A stretch of DNA of 14,318 bases from Galbitalea sp036271795. GTDB lineage: Bacteria; Actinomycetota; Actinomycetes; Actinomycetales; Microbacteriaceae. The translations under genes were made by a program, and so were the position numbers. Position 1 is the first letter of the stretch. Each line of letters begins with the position of its first letter. The stretch lies in NCBI GenBank assembly GCA_036271795.1, contig DATAZY010000028.1, forward strand, positions 1 to 14,318, read 5' to 3'. Positions 1 through 6,999 of the stretch are shown here, in pieces. A model generated the notes under the pieces. The model did no database searches and was not told the DNA's origin. It saw only the letters and a list, made by a program, of their open reading frames with translations.

Positions 1-46
1 GTCCATGCTGCTTTTTGGTTGGCGGAACCCCAAAACTAACCGATCC

Positions 47-1390
47 CTACTTTCCCCTGATGATCCGCTTCAGCTTGTCCCAGCGAGCGGAAACGTCGCG
101 CTCGTTGCCGTGCTCGGTCGGCTTGTAGTATTTCGCGTCGCGCAGCTCATCGGGAAGATACTGCTGTTCAACAACTCCGAGCTCCGAGTCGTGGGAGTAG
201 ACGTAGTTCTTGCCGTGACCGAGCTTCTTCGCACCGGGGTAGTGGGCATCCCGCAGATGCAGCGGAACGCGGCCGAAGTTGCCCTCGCGGACATCCGCGA
301 TCGCCGCATCCAGTGCCAGGTACGAGGCATTCGACTTCGGCGCAGTGGCGAGATAGACGACCGCCTCCGCGAGGGGGATCCGTCCCTCCGGCATCCCGAC
401 GTACTGGACGGCGTCCGCAGCGGCAACCGCGATGACGAGCGCCTGCGGATCGGCCATCCCGACATCTTCGGCCGCGCTGATCATCACCCGTCGTGCGATG
501 AAGCGTGGATCCTCGCCCGCCTCGATCATCCGCGCCAGGTAGTGCAGGGCGGCATCGGCATCAGACCCCCGGATCGACTTGATGAATGCGCTGATGACGT
601 CGTAGTGCTCGTCGCCCTGCCGGTCATACCGCAGGAGCGCCCGATCGACCGCGAGAGCGACGATCTCGTCTGTGATGACCGGCTTGCCCGCCTCCTCGTC
701 GTTTGAATCGGCTGACGCCGTGGCGCTGAATGCGGCCGCCTCCAGGGCCGTCAGCGCGCGACGCGCATCCCCGGACGACAGCCGAATGAGCGCCGCTCGC
801 GCCTCCGGAGTCAGCGTCACGGCATCCGAGAGTCCGCGCGCGTCAGTGACTGCCCGATCGATCACGACGCCAAGATCGTCGTCTGTCAGTTGTTCGAGGG
901 TGAGCAGCAGTGACCTCGAGAGCAGCGGCGAAATCACAGAGAACGACGGGTTCTCTGTCGTCGCAGCGATCAGGATGATCCAGCCGTTCTCGACGCCGGG
1001 AAGCAGCGCATCCTGCTGGGCCTTCGAGAACCGGTGTATCTCATCCAGGAACAGAACCGTGGTCACGCCGTAAAGATCGCGCTGCGACAGTGCCTGCTCC
1101 ATGACCTTGCGAACGTCGGCGACGCCCGCATTGACGGCGGAAAGTTCGACGAAGTTTCGGCCGGAGCTGTGTGCGACCGCCTGTGCGAGGGTCGTCTTGC
1201 CGGTGCCGGGCGGGCCCCAGAGGATGACCGAAACTGCGCCCTGCTCCCCCGACTTGTCGGCGGCAAGACTCACGAGCGGCGAGCCTGGCCCGAGAAGGTG
1301 CCTCTGACCGGCGACCTCGTCCAGGCTGGTTGGGCGCATCCGTACCGCGAGCGGTGTCGCGCCGCCGCGAAGGCCTGCGCGGGTGTCCAT
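47..1390 (-). CDS. rarA: RarA/MgsA-type AAA+ ATPase, replication-associated recombination protein A
   Basis: A AAA+ clamp-loader-like ATPase thought to act on stalled replication forks and single-stranded gaps, related to E. coli RarA and eukaryotic WRNIP1. Seen: Walker A GPPGTGKT at about residues 59-66, Walker B VLFLDEIHRF at 112-121, sensor 1 AATTENPSF at 142-150, a probable arginine finger in SPLLSRS near 159 and sensor 2 GDARRAL near 207. The C-terminal half carries the family's tetramerisation region and ends with the typical PGAKKLGHGKNYVYSHD stretch. The 447-residue length is normal. The frame is also open from a GTG at 1414 (455 aa). I prefer the ATG at 1388-1390 because a TANNNT box lies exactly 7 bases before it, suggesting a leaderless message, while neither start has a clear Shine-Dalgarno sequence. 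The gene is divergent from the cyclophilin gene. Family assignment is near certain; the start is an inference. Confidence 0.96.
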   Translation of the reverse strand: MDTRAGLRGGATPLAVRMRPTSLDEVAGQRHLLGPGSPLVSLAADKSGEQGAVSVILWGPPGTGKTTLAQAVAHSSGRNFVELSAVNAGVADVRKVMEQALSQRDLYGVTTVLFLDEIHRFSKAQQDALLPGVENGWIILIAATTENPSFSVISPLLSRSLLLTLEQLTDDDLGVVIDRAVTDARGLSDAVTLTPEARAALIRLSSGDARRALTALEAAAFSATASADSNDEEAGKPVITDEIVALAVDRALLRYDRQGDEHYDVISAFIKSIRGSDADAALHYLARMIEAGEDPRFIARRVMISAAEDVGMADPQALVIAVAAADAVQYVGMPEGRIPLAEAVVYLATAPKSNASYLALDAAIADVREGNFGRVPLHLRDAHYPGAKKLGHGKNYVYSHDSELGVVEQQYLPDELRDAKYYKPTEHGNERDVSARWDKLKRIIRGK

Positions 1391-1397
1391 GCTCGCA

Positions 1398-1427
1398 ATC
1401 GTAACCGTGACCACCGGCGCTGGTCAG
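1398..1427 (-). promoter_or_regulatory. Candidate leaderless promoter of rarA
   Basis: Read on the minus strand, CTGACC (1422-1427) and TACGAT (1398-1403) are separated by 18 bases, and the ATG follows the -10 box after 7 bases. This is the geometry expected for a leaderless actinobacterial transcript. It is a pattern match only, not a mapped start site. Confidence 0.45.
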
Positions 1428-1437
1428 GCGTACGCAT

Positions 1438-1467
1438 TTGGCTGCCAGTGAGCCGCGCCCGTAAAGT
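1438..1467 (+). promoter_or_regulatory. Candidate promoter of the cyclophilin gene
   Basis: TTGGCT (1438-1443) and TAAAGT (1462-1467) with an 18-base spacer. Transcription would start near 1475, giving a leader of about 47 bases. That leader contains a G/C-rich inverted repeat (GGGGC at 1473-1477 facing GCCCC near 1497-1501, with an inner GCCC-GT-GGGC hairpin). The -35 match is moderate, so confidence is low to medium. Confidence 0.35.
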
Positions 1468-1510
1468 TCTCTGGGGCACTGAGCCCGTGGGCACCGGCCC
1501 CGTCAGCGTT

Positions 1511-1516
1511 GGAGGA
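1511..1516 (+). promoter_or_regulatory. Shine-Dalgarno of the cyclophilin gene
   Basis: GGAGGA lies 5 bases before the GTG at 1522. It is the strongest ribosome-binding site in the window and fixes this non-ATG start. Confidence 0.8.
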
Positions 1517-1521
1517 CACAC

Positions 1522-2334
1522 GTGGCACCGAGCAAGAACACGGACCGCGAGGCACGAGAAGCTCGCGACCGACTACGCCGGTACAACGCGCGCCAGGCGG
1601 TTCACACTCACCAGTCCCACCGTCGCGTTCGGGACAACGTTCTTGCGCTCGTCGGACTCGTGGTTGTGGCCACACTCGCTACGTTCACGCAGATCTACTA
1701 CTTCAGCGCCGGCCCGGGAAAACCGGCCGCGAAGGTTTCGGCGAGCCCGACACCGACGGCGGCAACCGGCACCAACGTCGGCGACGTTCCCAGCACGAGT
1801 GTCGCCGGAGACCGGACCTGGACCGGGACGCTGACTCTAAACAACGTCAAACTGGACATATCCCTCGATGGGCAGGTCGCTCCCCAGGCCGTGGCATCCT
1901 TCATCACCGACGTCAAAGCCAACTATTTCAACGGCCTGCTGTGCTGGCGCATGACGAACAGCTCGAAGTTCTATGTCCTGCAGTGCGGTACCTCTTCAAC
2001 CACCGGCGTCGACCCGACGGACTATTCGTTCGGCCCGATCGAAAACGCGCCGTCCGACAACGTGTATCCGGCCGGGTCCATCGTCGAAGCTCGCACCACC
2101 GACAATGCCTACGGGAACGGCCACCAGTTCTTCATCACCTACAAGTCGACGACGATTCCGGCCGACACCGCCGGCGGTTATTCAATCTTTGGGCATGTCC
2201 TAAGCGGGCTCCCCGAGCTCAATTCGCAGATCACCTCGAAGGGCATCGTTCCGCCGGCATCCGGTGCAACAACCACGACCACCGACGGTCCGCCCGTCGT
2301 CCCCACCAAGATCACCTCGGTAACGATCAAGTAA
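1522..2334 (+). CDS. Membrane-anchored cyclophilin-type peptidyl-prolyl cis-trans isomerase
   Basis: Predicted to catalyse proline cis-trans isomerisation during folding of exported proteins, with the catalytic domain outside the membrane. Seen in the 270 residues: a basic, charged cytoplasmic N-terminus (1-38), one hydrophobic helix at about 39-61 (signal anchor, no cleavage site obvious), a Pro/Thr/Ala-rich linker (about 64-96) and a cyclophilin domain from about 100 to the end. Recognisable core motifs are CWRMT at 141-145 (arginine kept, with Trp where many cyclophilins have His), YVLQCGT at 151-157, GHQFFI at 200-205 and SIFGHV at 221-226. The cytoplasmic start, the helix and the linker fit the actinobacterial PpiA/PpiB-like membrane group. 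The GTG start has a good GGAGGA site. In other actinobacteria a gene of this type lies beside rel; here two genes separate them. I do not give a symbol because ppiA/ppiB usage varies. Confidence 0.92.
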   Translation: MAPSKNTDREAREARDRLRRYNARQAVHTHQSHRRVRDNVLALVGLVVVATLATFTQIYYFSAGPGKPAAKVSASPTPTAATGTNVGDVPSTSVAGDRTWTGTLTLNNVKLDISLDGQVAPQAVASFITDVKANYFNGLLCWRMTNSSKFYVLQCGTSSTTGVDPTDYSFGPIENAPSDNVYPAGSIVEARTTDNAYGNGHQFFITYKSTTIPADTAGGYSIFGHVLSGLPELNSQITSKGIVPPASGATTTTTDGPPVVPTKITSVTIK

Positions 2335-2341
2335 GGTTCGA

Positions 2342-2369
2342 TTCGGCCCCGACACCCGTGCAATAGGCT
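2342..2369 (+). promoter_or_regulatory. Candidate promoter of the DUF349 gene
   Basis: TTCGGC (2342-2347), a 16-base spacer, and TAGGCT (2364-2369). The -10 fits the TANNNT form common in actinobacteria. A perfect palindrome, GACGGC-G-GCCGTC (2371-2383), sits immediately downstream, across the expected transcription start, and could be an operator. Pattern evidence only. Confidence 0.35.
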
Positions 2370-2440
2370 GGACGGCGGCCGTCGCACAGCGTCGGTCGAC
2401 CCGATTAACCAAGCAGGCCAGGTCAAACAAGGTGAACAAC

Positions 2441-3670
2441 GTGGCAACTGACGAAGAGACTCCCTGGGGTCGCGTCGACGAGACGGGAACCGTCTTCGTC
2501 CGCGAGGCCGAGGGCGAGCGTGCCGTCGGACAGTACCCGGATGGTACGCCGGAAGAGGCGCTCGCCTATTTCCAGCGCAAATTCACCGAACTCGCGGGTC
2601 AGGTCACCCTTCTTGAGCAGCGCGCCAAGCGCGGCGCTCCGGCCACGGATATCGCGAAGGCCGTCAAGTCGCTGACGGCGAGCGTTTCCAGCGCCAACGC
2701 GGTGGGAAATCTCGCGGCACTGCACACGCGCCTCGAAGCGCTCAGCGGAACGGTCACGGAATTGACCGAAAAGCAGAGCGAGGAGACCAAAGCACTCGTC
2801 ACTGCGGCTCTGGCGGAACGCGAGCAGATCGTCGTCGAGGCCGAAAAGCTCGCCGCACAGGATCCGGCGAAGGCGCAGTGGAAACTGGTCAGCGCGAGCA
2901 TGGACGAGCTCTTTGCCCGCTGGCAGAAGCACCAGCAGGACGGCCCGCGTCTTCCCAAAAACGAGAGTAACGAGTTGTGGAAGCGATTCCGGGCCGCTCG
3001 GGCAATTATCGACGGTCACCGCAAGGCGTTCTTCGCCGAACTGGACAGCACCCACAAGGATGCCCGCACCCGGAAGCAGGAACTGGTTACCAACGCCGAG
3101 GCGCTCCTGCCTAAGGGTGCCGACGGCATCCCGGCGTATCGCACCCTGCTCGACGACTGGAAACTCGCAGGCAGGGCAGGCAAGAAGTTCGATGACGCCC
3201 TCTGGGCCCAGTTCAAGACGGCCGGAGACGCCCTCTACTCGGCGAAATCTGAGATCGACGCGAAGGACAACGTCGAATTCGAAGCGAACCTTGAACAGAA
3301 GCTCGAGCTGCTGACCGAGGCCGAGAAGCTCCTCAGCCTTACCGATCGGGTCAAAGCCAAGGAGTCGCTCGCGTCTATCCAGCGACGCTGGGACAAGATC
3401 GGCAAGGTCCCGCGCGACAAGGTCAAGGTCGTCGAGGATCGCCTGCGAAAGGTCGAAACGACCGTACGTAAGCTGGATGAGGAACACTGGCAGCGCTCGG
3501 ACCCCGAGAAGCAGGCACGAAGTGAGGGCCTGGCAAGCCAGCTCCACGAGGCAATCGCCAAGCTCGAACGCGAGTTGGCGGACGCCGAGGCCAGCGGCGA
3601 CAAGGCGAAGGTGGCGAAAGCCCAGGAGGCGCTCGACGCCCGCAAGGTCTGGCTCGACGCGATCAAGTAG
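2441..3670 (+). CDS. DUF349 repeat coiled-coil protein
   Basis: A long, highly charged, mostly helical protein of about 409 residues whose exact job is unknown to me. Seen: a short N-terminal strand-like motif (PWGRVDETGTVFVREAEGER), a helical region rich in Glu/Lys/Ala, then at least three copies of the DUF349 pattern in which a Trp starts each unit: RWQKHQQDGPR..ELWKRFRAA near residues 160-187, DWKLAGRAGKKF..LWAQFKTA near 239-261, and RWDKIGKVPRDKV near 324. The C-terminus is another acidic/basic coiled coil. No catalytic motif or membrane segment is visible. I place the start at the GTG at 2441, which has AAGGTG six bases upstream; a GTG at 2432 is the alternative and adds three residues. 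The gene lies about 100 bases after the cyclophilin gene. Family membership is secure, function is not. Confidence 0.9.
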   Translation: MATDEETPWGRVDETGTVFVREAEGERAVGQYPDGTPEEALAYFQRKFTELAGQVTLLEQRAKRGAPATDIAKAVKSLTASVSSANAVGNLAALHTRLEALSGTVTELTEKQSEETKALVTAALAEREQIVVEAEKLAAQDPAKAQWKLVSASMDELFARWQKHQQDGPRLPKNESNELWKRFRAARAIIDGHRKAFFAELDSTHKDARTRKQELVTNAEALLPKGADGIPAYRTLLDDWKLAGRAGKKFDDALWAQFKTAGDALYSAKSEIDAKDNVEFEANLEQKLELLTEAEKLLSLTDRVKAKESLASIQRRWDKIGKVPRDKVKVVEDRLRKVETTVRKLDEEHWQRSDPEKQARSEGLASQLHEAIAKLERELADAEASGDKAKVAKAQEALDARKVWLDAIK

Positions 3671-3677
3671 TCGCCGG

Positions 3678-3717
3678 TTTTCCACGGCCCGGATTCCACA
3701 GGCCGATGTCATCCACA
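3678..3717 (+). promoter_or_regulatory. Cluster of three TCCAC(A) motifs (DnaA-box-like) between DUF349 and the AbiEi-like gene
   Basis: In the 97-base gap there are TTTTCCACG (3678-3686), GATTCCACA (3692-3700) and TCATCCACA (3709-3717). The last differs by one base from the E. coli DnaA-box consensus TTATCCACA; the others differ by two and three. The same stretch holds a weak inverted repeat, CGGCC (3685-3689) facing GGCCG (3701-3705), which lacks a T-run and is a poor terminator. Whether DnaA or anything else binds is unknown. Confidence 0.3.
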
Positions 3718-3755
3718 CATTTCCGCTGGCGAGACTGTTTCGGCCCCGACAGGTC

Positions 3756-3761
3756 CATAGT
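3756..3761 (+). promoter_or_regulatory. Candidate -10 box for the AbiEi-like gene
   Basis: CATAGT, four of six bases matching TATAAT, ends six bases before the ATG at 3768, where no Shine-Dalgarno is visible. No good -35 element is seen. Leaderless initiation is an inference. Confidence 0.25.
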
Positions 3762-3767
3762 TGCCGG

Positions 3768-4316
3768 ATGCCCCTCCGCCTCGGCACCGTCCTCTCACCC
3801 GCCGACTTTCCGATGCCAGAGCTCACGGCGCTCGTTCTGGATGGCGAGGCATTCCGTGTCGACCAGTGCGTCGCGCCGGTCGACACCGTGCCCGGACCCG
3901 TTCTGCGGGCCGCTGCACTCGTCGCGGAACTGCCGCCCAGGCTGATCGCCGAGCAGCATACGGCGGCCTGGGTCTGGGGCATCATCGCCGATCCGCCGCC
4001 TCTCCACGAGGTGTGTGTCGACATCACCGCACGGGTTCGTCCGACTCTCAACGCGCGACTATCGGTCAGAGAAGTCGTCGTTCTTCACGAGGATGTCGCG
4101 GTGATCGCGGGTCTCACCGTCACGACTCCGATGCGCACCGCAATCGATCTCGCCAGATTCGTCAAGAACTGGAGCGACGACGAGGCACGAATCGTGCGTG
4201 AGCTGCTTGCACTTGGCGGTTGCGACATCCTGGATTGCGCGCGGGTCATGAACCGAAAGCGGAACCTGCCGGGCAAACGGATCGCCCTCGAACGATTAGC
4301 TCTTAGCCCGAGTTGA
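3768..4316 (+). CDS. AbiEi-antitoxin-like / DUF559-neighbourhood-type small protein, no toxin partner
   Basis: An 182-residue soluble protein that resembles the AbiEi-type (type IV antitoxin-like) hypothetical proteins frequent in actinobacteria. Seen: an ELTALVLDGEAFRVD segment near residues 18-32, a hydrophobic-aromatic TAAWVWGI segment near 66-73, then the family's most recognisable stretch, AGLTVTTPMRTAIDLARF, near 113-130. No restriction-like nuclease core follows, so it is shorter than the DUF559-fused relatives. No AbiEii-like nucleotidyltransferase lies beside it, so a toxin-antitoxin role is not supported here. The frame is open from 3477, but no plausible start exists between the end of DUF349 and the ATG at 3768. 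A CATAGT box six bases before this ATG suggests a leaderless message. Its 3' end overlaps the 3' end of rel by 14 bases on the other strand. Family call is from memory of the pattern; function unknown. Confidence 0.65.
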   Translation: MPLRLGTVLSPADFPMPELTALVLDGEAFRVDQCVAPVDTVPGPVLRAAALVAELPPRLIAEQHTAAWVWGIIADPPPLHEVCVDITARVRPTLNARLSVREVVVLHEDVAVIAGLTVTTPMRTAIDLARFVKNWSDDEARIVRELLALGGCDILDCARVMNRKRNLPGKRIALERLALSPS

Positions 4317-6636
4317 CCCGGTAGACGTCGTACACAGCGTCGATCCTGCGCACGGAATTGAGTACGCGGTCGAGGTGCGTGGTGTCGCCCATCTCGAACA
4401 CGAAGCGGCTGAGGGCGAGACGATCACTCGAGGTCGAGACCGTGGCCGACAGGATGTTGACGTGATTCTCGCTGAGCACCCGCGTGACATCCGAGAGCAG
4501 GCCGGAGCGATCGAGCGCCTCGACCTGGATCTGCACCAGGAAAATACTCTTTGACGATGGGGCCCACTCGACCTCGATCATCCGCTCGGGCTCGGTCAGC
4601 AGCGATGACACGTTGTGGCAGTCGGCGCGATGCACGGAAACGCCAGCGCCGCGGGTCACGAAACCGACGATCTGGTCGCCGGGAACCGGAGTGCAGCACT
4701 TGGCCAGCTTGACGAGGATATCGGGCGCGCCGCGAACCAGAACCCCGGAATCGCTGTGCCGCAGTTCCTTGCTGCTGCGCGACTTCGGAGTGAAGACCAG
4801 CTCTGAGTCCTCAGCCTCCGCCTCGGTCTGGAGGGAAGCGACGATTTTCTCGATGACCGACTGGGTCGAGACGTGCCCCTCGCCGACGGCCGCATACAGG
4901 CCAGAAACGTCGTCGTAGCGAAGCTGAGCCGCGACCTCGGAGAACGAGTTCTGGTTCATCAGCTTCTGCAGCGGAAGGTTCTGCTTGCGCATGGCGCGAG
5001 CGATAGCATCCTTGCCCTGTTCGATCGCCTCCTCGCGGCGCTCGATCTTGAACCACTGCCGGATCTTGTTGCGAGCCCGTGGGCTTTTGACGAAGTTGAG
5101 CCAATCCTGGCTGGGCGCGGCATCCGGATTCTTCGATGTGAAGACCTCGACGGAATCACCGCTCAGGAGTTCGGAGTCGAGCGGCACCAGACGTCCGTTG
5201 ACTTTGGCACCCATCGTGCGGTGACCAACCTCTGTGTGAACGGCATACGCGAAGTCGACGGGCGTAGCCCCGGCCGGCAACCCGATGACCTTGCCCTGAG
5301 GAGTGAAAACGTAGACCTCTTTCGCGCCGATCTCGAAGCGCAGATTGTCGAGGAATTCACTCGGGTCGCTGGTCTCGGCCTGCCAGTCAGAGATGTGGGC
5401 CAGCCACGCCATTTCGGTGTCGGCCACCTGGGTCGCGACCTCGGCACTCTTGCCGCCGTTCACTCGCTCTTTGTACTTCCAGTGCGCCGCGACACCAAAC
5501 TCGGCCCGCTGGTGCATCTCGGGAGTTCGGATCTGGATCTCGACGGCGCGACCCTGTGGACCGAGAACGGTGGTGTGCAGTGACTGGTACAGGTTGAATT
5601 TCGGCGTCGCAATGTAGTCCTTGAAGCGGCCGGGCAGCGGAGTCCAACGTGCATGGATGCTGCCGAGGACCGCGTAACAGTCGCGAACCGAGTTCACGAG
5701 AACGCGAATGCCGACCAGGTCATAGATCTCGTCGAAGTCGCGACCACGAACGATCATCTTCTGGTAGATCGAGTAGTACTGCTTCGGACGGCCGACGACC
5801 GACCCCTTGATCCTGGATGACTTCAGGTCGTCGTTGACAGCATCGATAACCTGCTGCACGAACTCCTCGCGCTGGGGCGTGCGTTGACGAACGAGGCTGT
5901 CGATCTCGACGTAGAGCTTGGGATAGAGCACCGAGAACGACAGGTCTTCGAGTTCCCATTTGATGGCCTGAATTCCCAGCCGGTGCGCGAGCGGCGCGTA
6001 GATCTCGAGGGTTTCCTGCGCTTTGCGAGTCGCGGATGCTTCATCTACGAAACCCCAGGTGCGGGCGTTGTGCAGGCGGTCGGCCAGCTTGATGACGAGA
6101 ACGCGGATGTCCTTCGACATGGCGACGACCATCTTGCGCACGGTTTCGGCCTGCGCGCTGTCGCCATACTTGAGCTTGTCGAGCTTGGTGACGCCGTCGA
6201 CGAGCATGGCGACCTCGTCACCGAAGTCTTTGCGCAGCATATCGAGGGTGTAGTCGGTGTCTTCTACCGTGTCGTGCAGGAGTGCGGCCGCCAACGTTTT
6301 GGTGCCAATACCGAGGTCCGCGAGAATCTGCGCGACCGCGACCGGATGCGTGATGTACGGCTCGCCGCTCTTACGCTTCTGCCCGGAGTGGGCACGCTCC
6401 GCCGTAGCGTAGGCCCGCTCGATCAAGGCCAGGTCGGACTTCGGATGATGCAGCCGGACGGTCTTCATCAGCCGGTCGACCGCGCCGGCGGGCTGCGCAC
6501 GTGAAAAGATCCTCGGGATGAGGGCGCGTCGGGATGGCGCCGCCGGCGGCACCGCGGTCGCGGTTTGCGCGGTTAGCGGCTGGTTCGCCGGCACAGTCGC
6601 GGACGTCGTGACGCCGTCGGAGGTCTCAGTCGACAT
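4303..6636 (-). CDS. rel: Bifunctional (p)ppGpp synthetase/hydrolase, Rel (RelA/SpoT family)
   Basis: Makes (p)ppGpp from GTP/GDP and ATP on starved ribosomes and degrades it again; the sole long Rel enzyme is usual in actinobacteria. Seen in 777 residues: a variable Thr/Ala/Pro-rich N-terminus (1-50); a hydrolase domain with HPVAVA near 97 and the HD pair at 121-122 in LLHDTVEDT; a synthetase domain with GRFKDYIATPK at 336-346 and EIQIRTPEMHQRAEFG near 366-381; a TGS domain (VYVFTPQGKVIGLPAG..DFAYAVHTEVGH, about 441-500); a helical region; a zinc-finger/RIS-like region with KCCTPVPGD (Cys 647-648) and VHRADC (His669, Cys673); and a C-terminal ACT domain (about 697-777). The RFKD form of the synthetase motif is the one linked to bifunctional enzymes, and the intact HD residues agree. 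The ATG at 6634-6636 has GGGAGG just upstream. It is last in the sec-rhodanese-rel block. Its 3' end overlaps the converging gene. Confidence 0.97.
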   Translation of the reverse strand: MSTETSDGVTTSATVPANQPLTAQTATAVPPAAPSRRALIPRIFSRAQPAGAVDRLMKTVRLHHPKSDLALIERAYATAERAHSGQKRKSGEPYITHPVAVAQILADLGIGTKTLAAALLHDTVEDTDYTLDMLRKDFGDEVAMLVDGVTKLDKLKYGDSAQAETVRKMVVAMSKDIRVLVIKLADRLHNARTWGFVDEASATRKAQETLEIYAPLAHRLGIQAIKWELEDLSFSVLYPKLYVEIDSLVRQRTPQREEFVQQVIDAVNDDLKSSRIKGSVVGRPKQYYSIYQKMIVRGRDFDEIYDLVGIRVLVNSVRDCYAVLGSIHARWTPLPGRFKDYIATPKFNLYQSLHTTVLGPQGRAVEIQIRTPEMHQRAEFGVAAHWKYKERVNGGKSAEVATQVADTEMAWLAHISDWQAETSDPSEFLDNLRFEIGAKEVYVFTPQGKVIGLPAGATPVDFAYAVHTEVGHRTMGAKVNGRLVPLDSELLSGDSVEVFTSKNPDAAPSQDWLNFVKSPRARNKIRQWFKIERREEAIEQGKDAIARAMRKQNLPLQKLMNQNSFSEVAAQLRYDDVSGLYAAVGEGHVSTQSVIEKIVASLQTEAEAEDSELVFTPKSRSSKELRHSDSGVLVRGAPDILVKLAKCCTPVPGDQIVGFVTRGAGVSVHRADCHNVSSLLTEPERMIEVEWAPSSKSIFLVQIQVEALDRSGLLSDVTRVLSENHVNILSATVSTSSDRLALSRFVFEMGDTTHLDRVLNSVRRIDAVYDVYRVNSG

Positions 6637-6640
6637 GTCC

Positions 6641-6646
6641 CCTCCC
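6641..6646 (-). promoter_or_regulatory. Shine-Dalgarno of rel
   Basis: On the minus strand GGGAGG precedes the ATG by four bases, within the 22-base gap after the rhodanese stop codon. It indicates independent ribosome loading within the operon. Confidence 0.7.
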
Positions 6647-6658
6647 TCGCCAGCAATT

Positions 6659-6994
6659 CTAATCGAGGGTGCTGTCGGGGCTGGCTGTGACGACTACGCC
6701 TCCAGCGGACTGCCATGCTTCCATGCCGCCCGCGACATTGACAGCGTCGAAGCCGGCGTTCACCAGCGCCTTGGTGACCTGCCAGGAGCGGTAACCGCTG
6801 TGACAGACGACCACGATCTGCGCATCGACCGGCAGTTCGTCGATGCGGTCCATGATGCTGCCCATGGGAATCAGGTGGGCCTGCGGCGCGTGGCCGTGGT
6901 CCCACTCGTCCTGCTCGCGGACATCCAGCATCCACCCGGAATCCGCCGCGAGGGCAATTGCATCCTCTGCGGCGATCTGGACGGCTTCCGGCAC
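6659..6994 (-). CDS. Single-domain rhodanese (sulfurtransferase-like) protein
   Basis: A 111-residue one-domain rhodanese, the size of GlpE/PspE-type enzymes that move sulfane sulfur through a cysteine persulfide. Seen: WMLDVREQDEWDHGHAPQAHLIPMG at about 21-45 (the CH2A-type motif), and the active-site loop CHSGYR with Cys64 following VVV, then GGMEAW at 89-94 (the common GG..AW end motif). No signal peptide, so cytoplasmic. It starts with GTG five bases after the secF stop, with CAGG of the secF end as a weak ribosome site, so translation is probably coupled. It ends 22 bases before rel. The thiosulfate or protein donor is not deducible; an intact catalytic cysteine argues for activity. Confidence 0.9.
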   Translation of the reverse strand: MPEAVQIAAEDAIALAADSGWMLDVREQDEWDHGHAPQAHLIPMGSIMDRIDELPVDAQIVVVCHSGYRSWQVTKALVNAGFDAVNVAGGMEAWQSAGGVVVTASPDSTLD

Positions 6995-6999
6995 GAGAA

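Noticed and set aside
1..46. A terminator or gene after rarA
   Set aside because: The 46 bases show no convincing stem with a T-run and no frame; too short to judge.
5..706. Plus-strand open frame at the left edge
   Set aside because: Antisense to the well-supported rarA C-terminal half.
2423..4051. A 542-codon open frame on the minus strand opposite the DUF349 gene
   Set aside because: Its content mirrors the DUF349 codons (Leu/Arg/Gly-rich with no domain), and it crosses the intergenic gap and the next gene; a shadow frame.
3768..4316. A complete AbiE-type toxin-antitoxin or abortive-infection system
   Set aside because: No nucleotidyltransferase toxin gene is adjacent; both neighbours (DUF349 and rel) are housekeeping genes.
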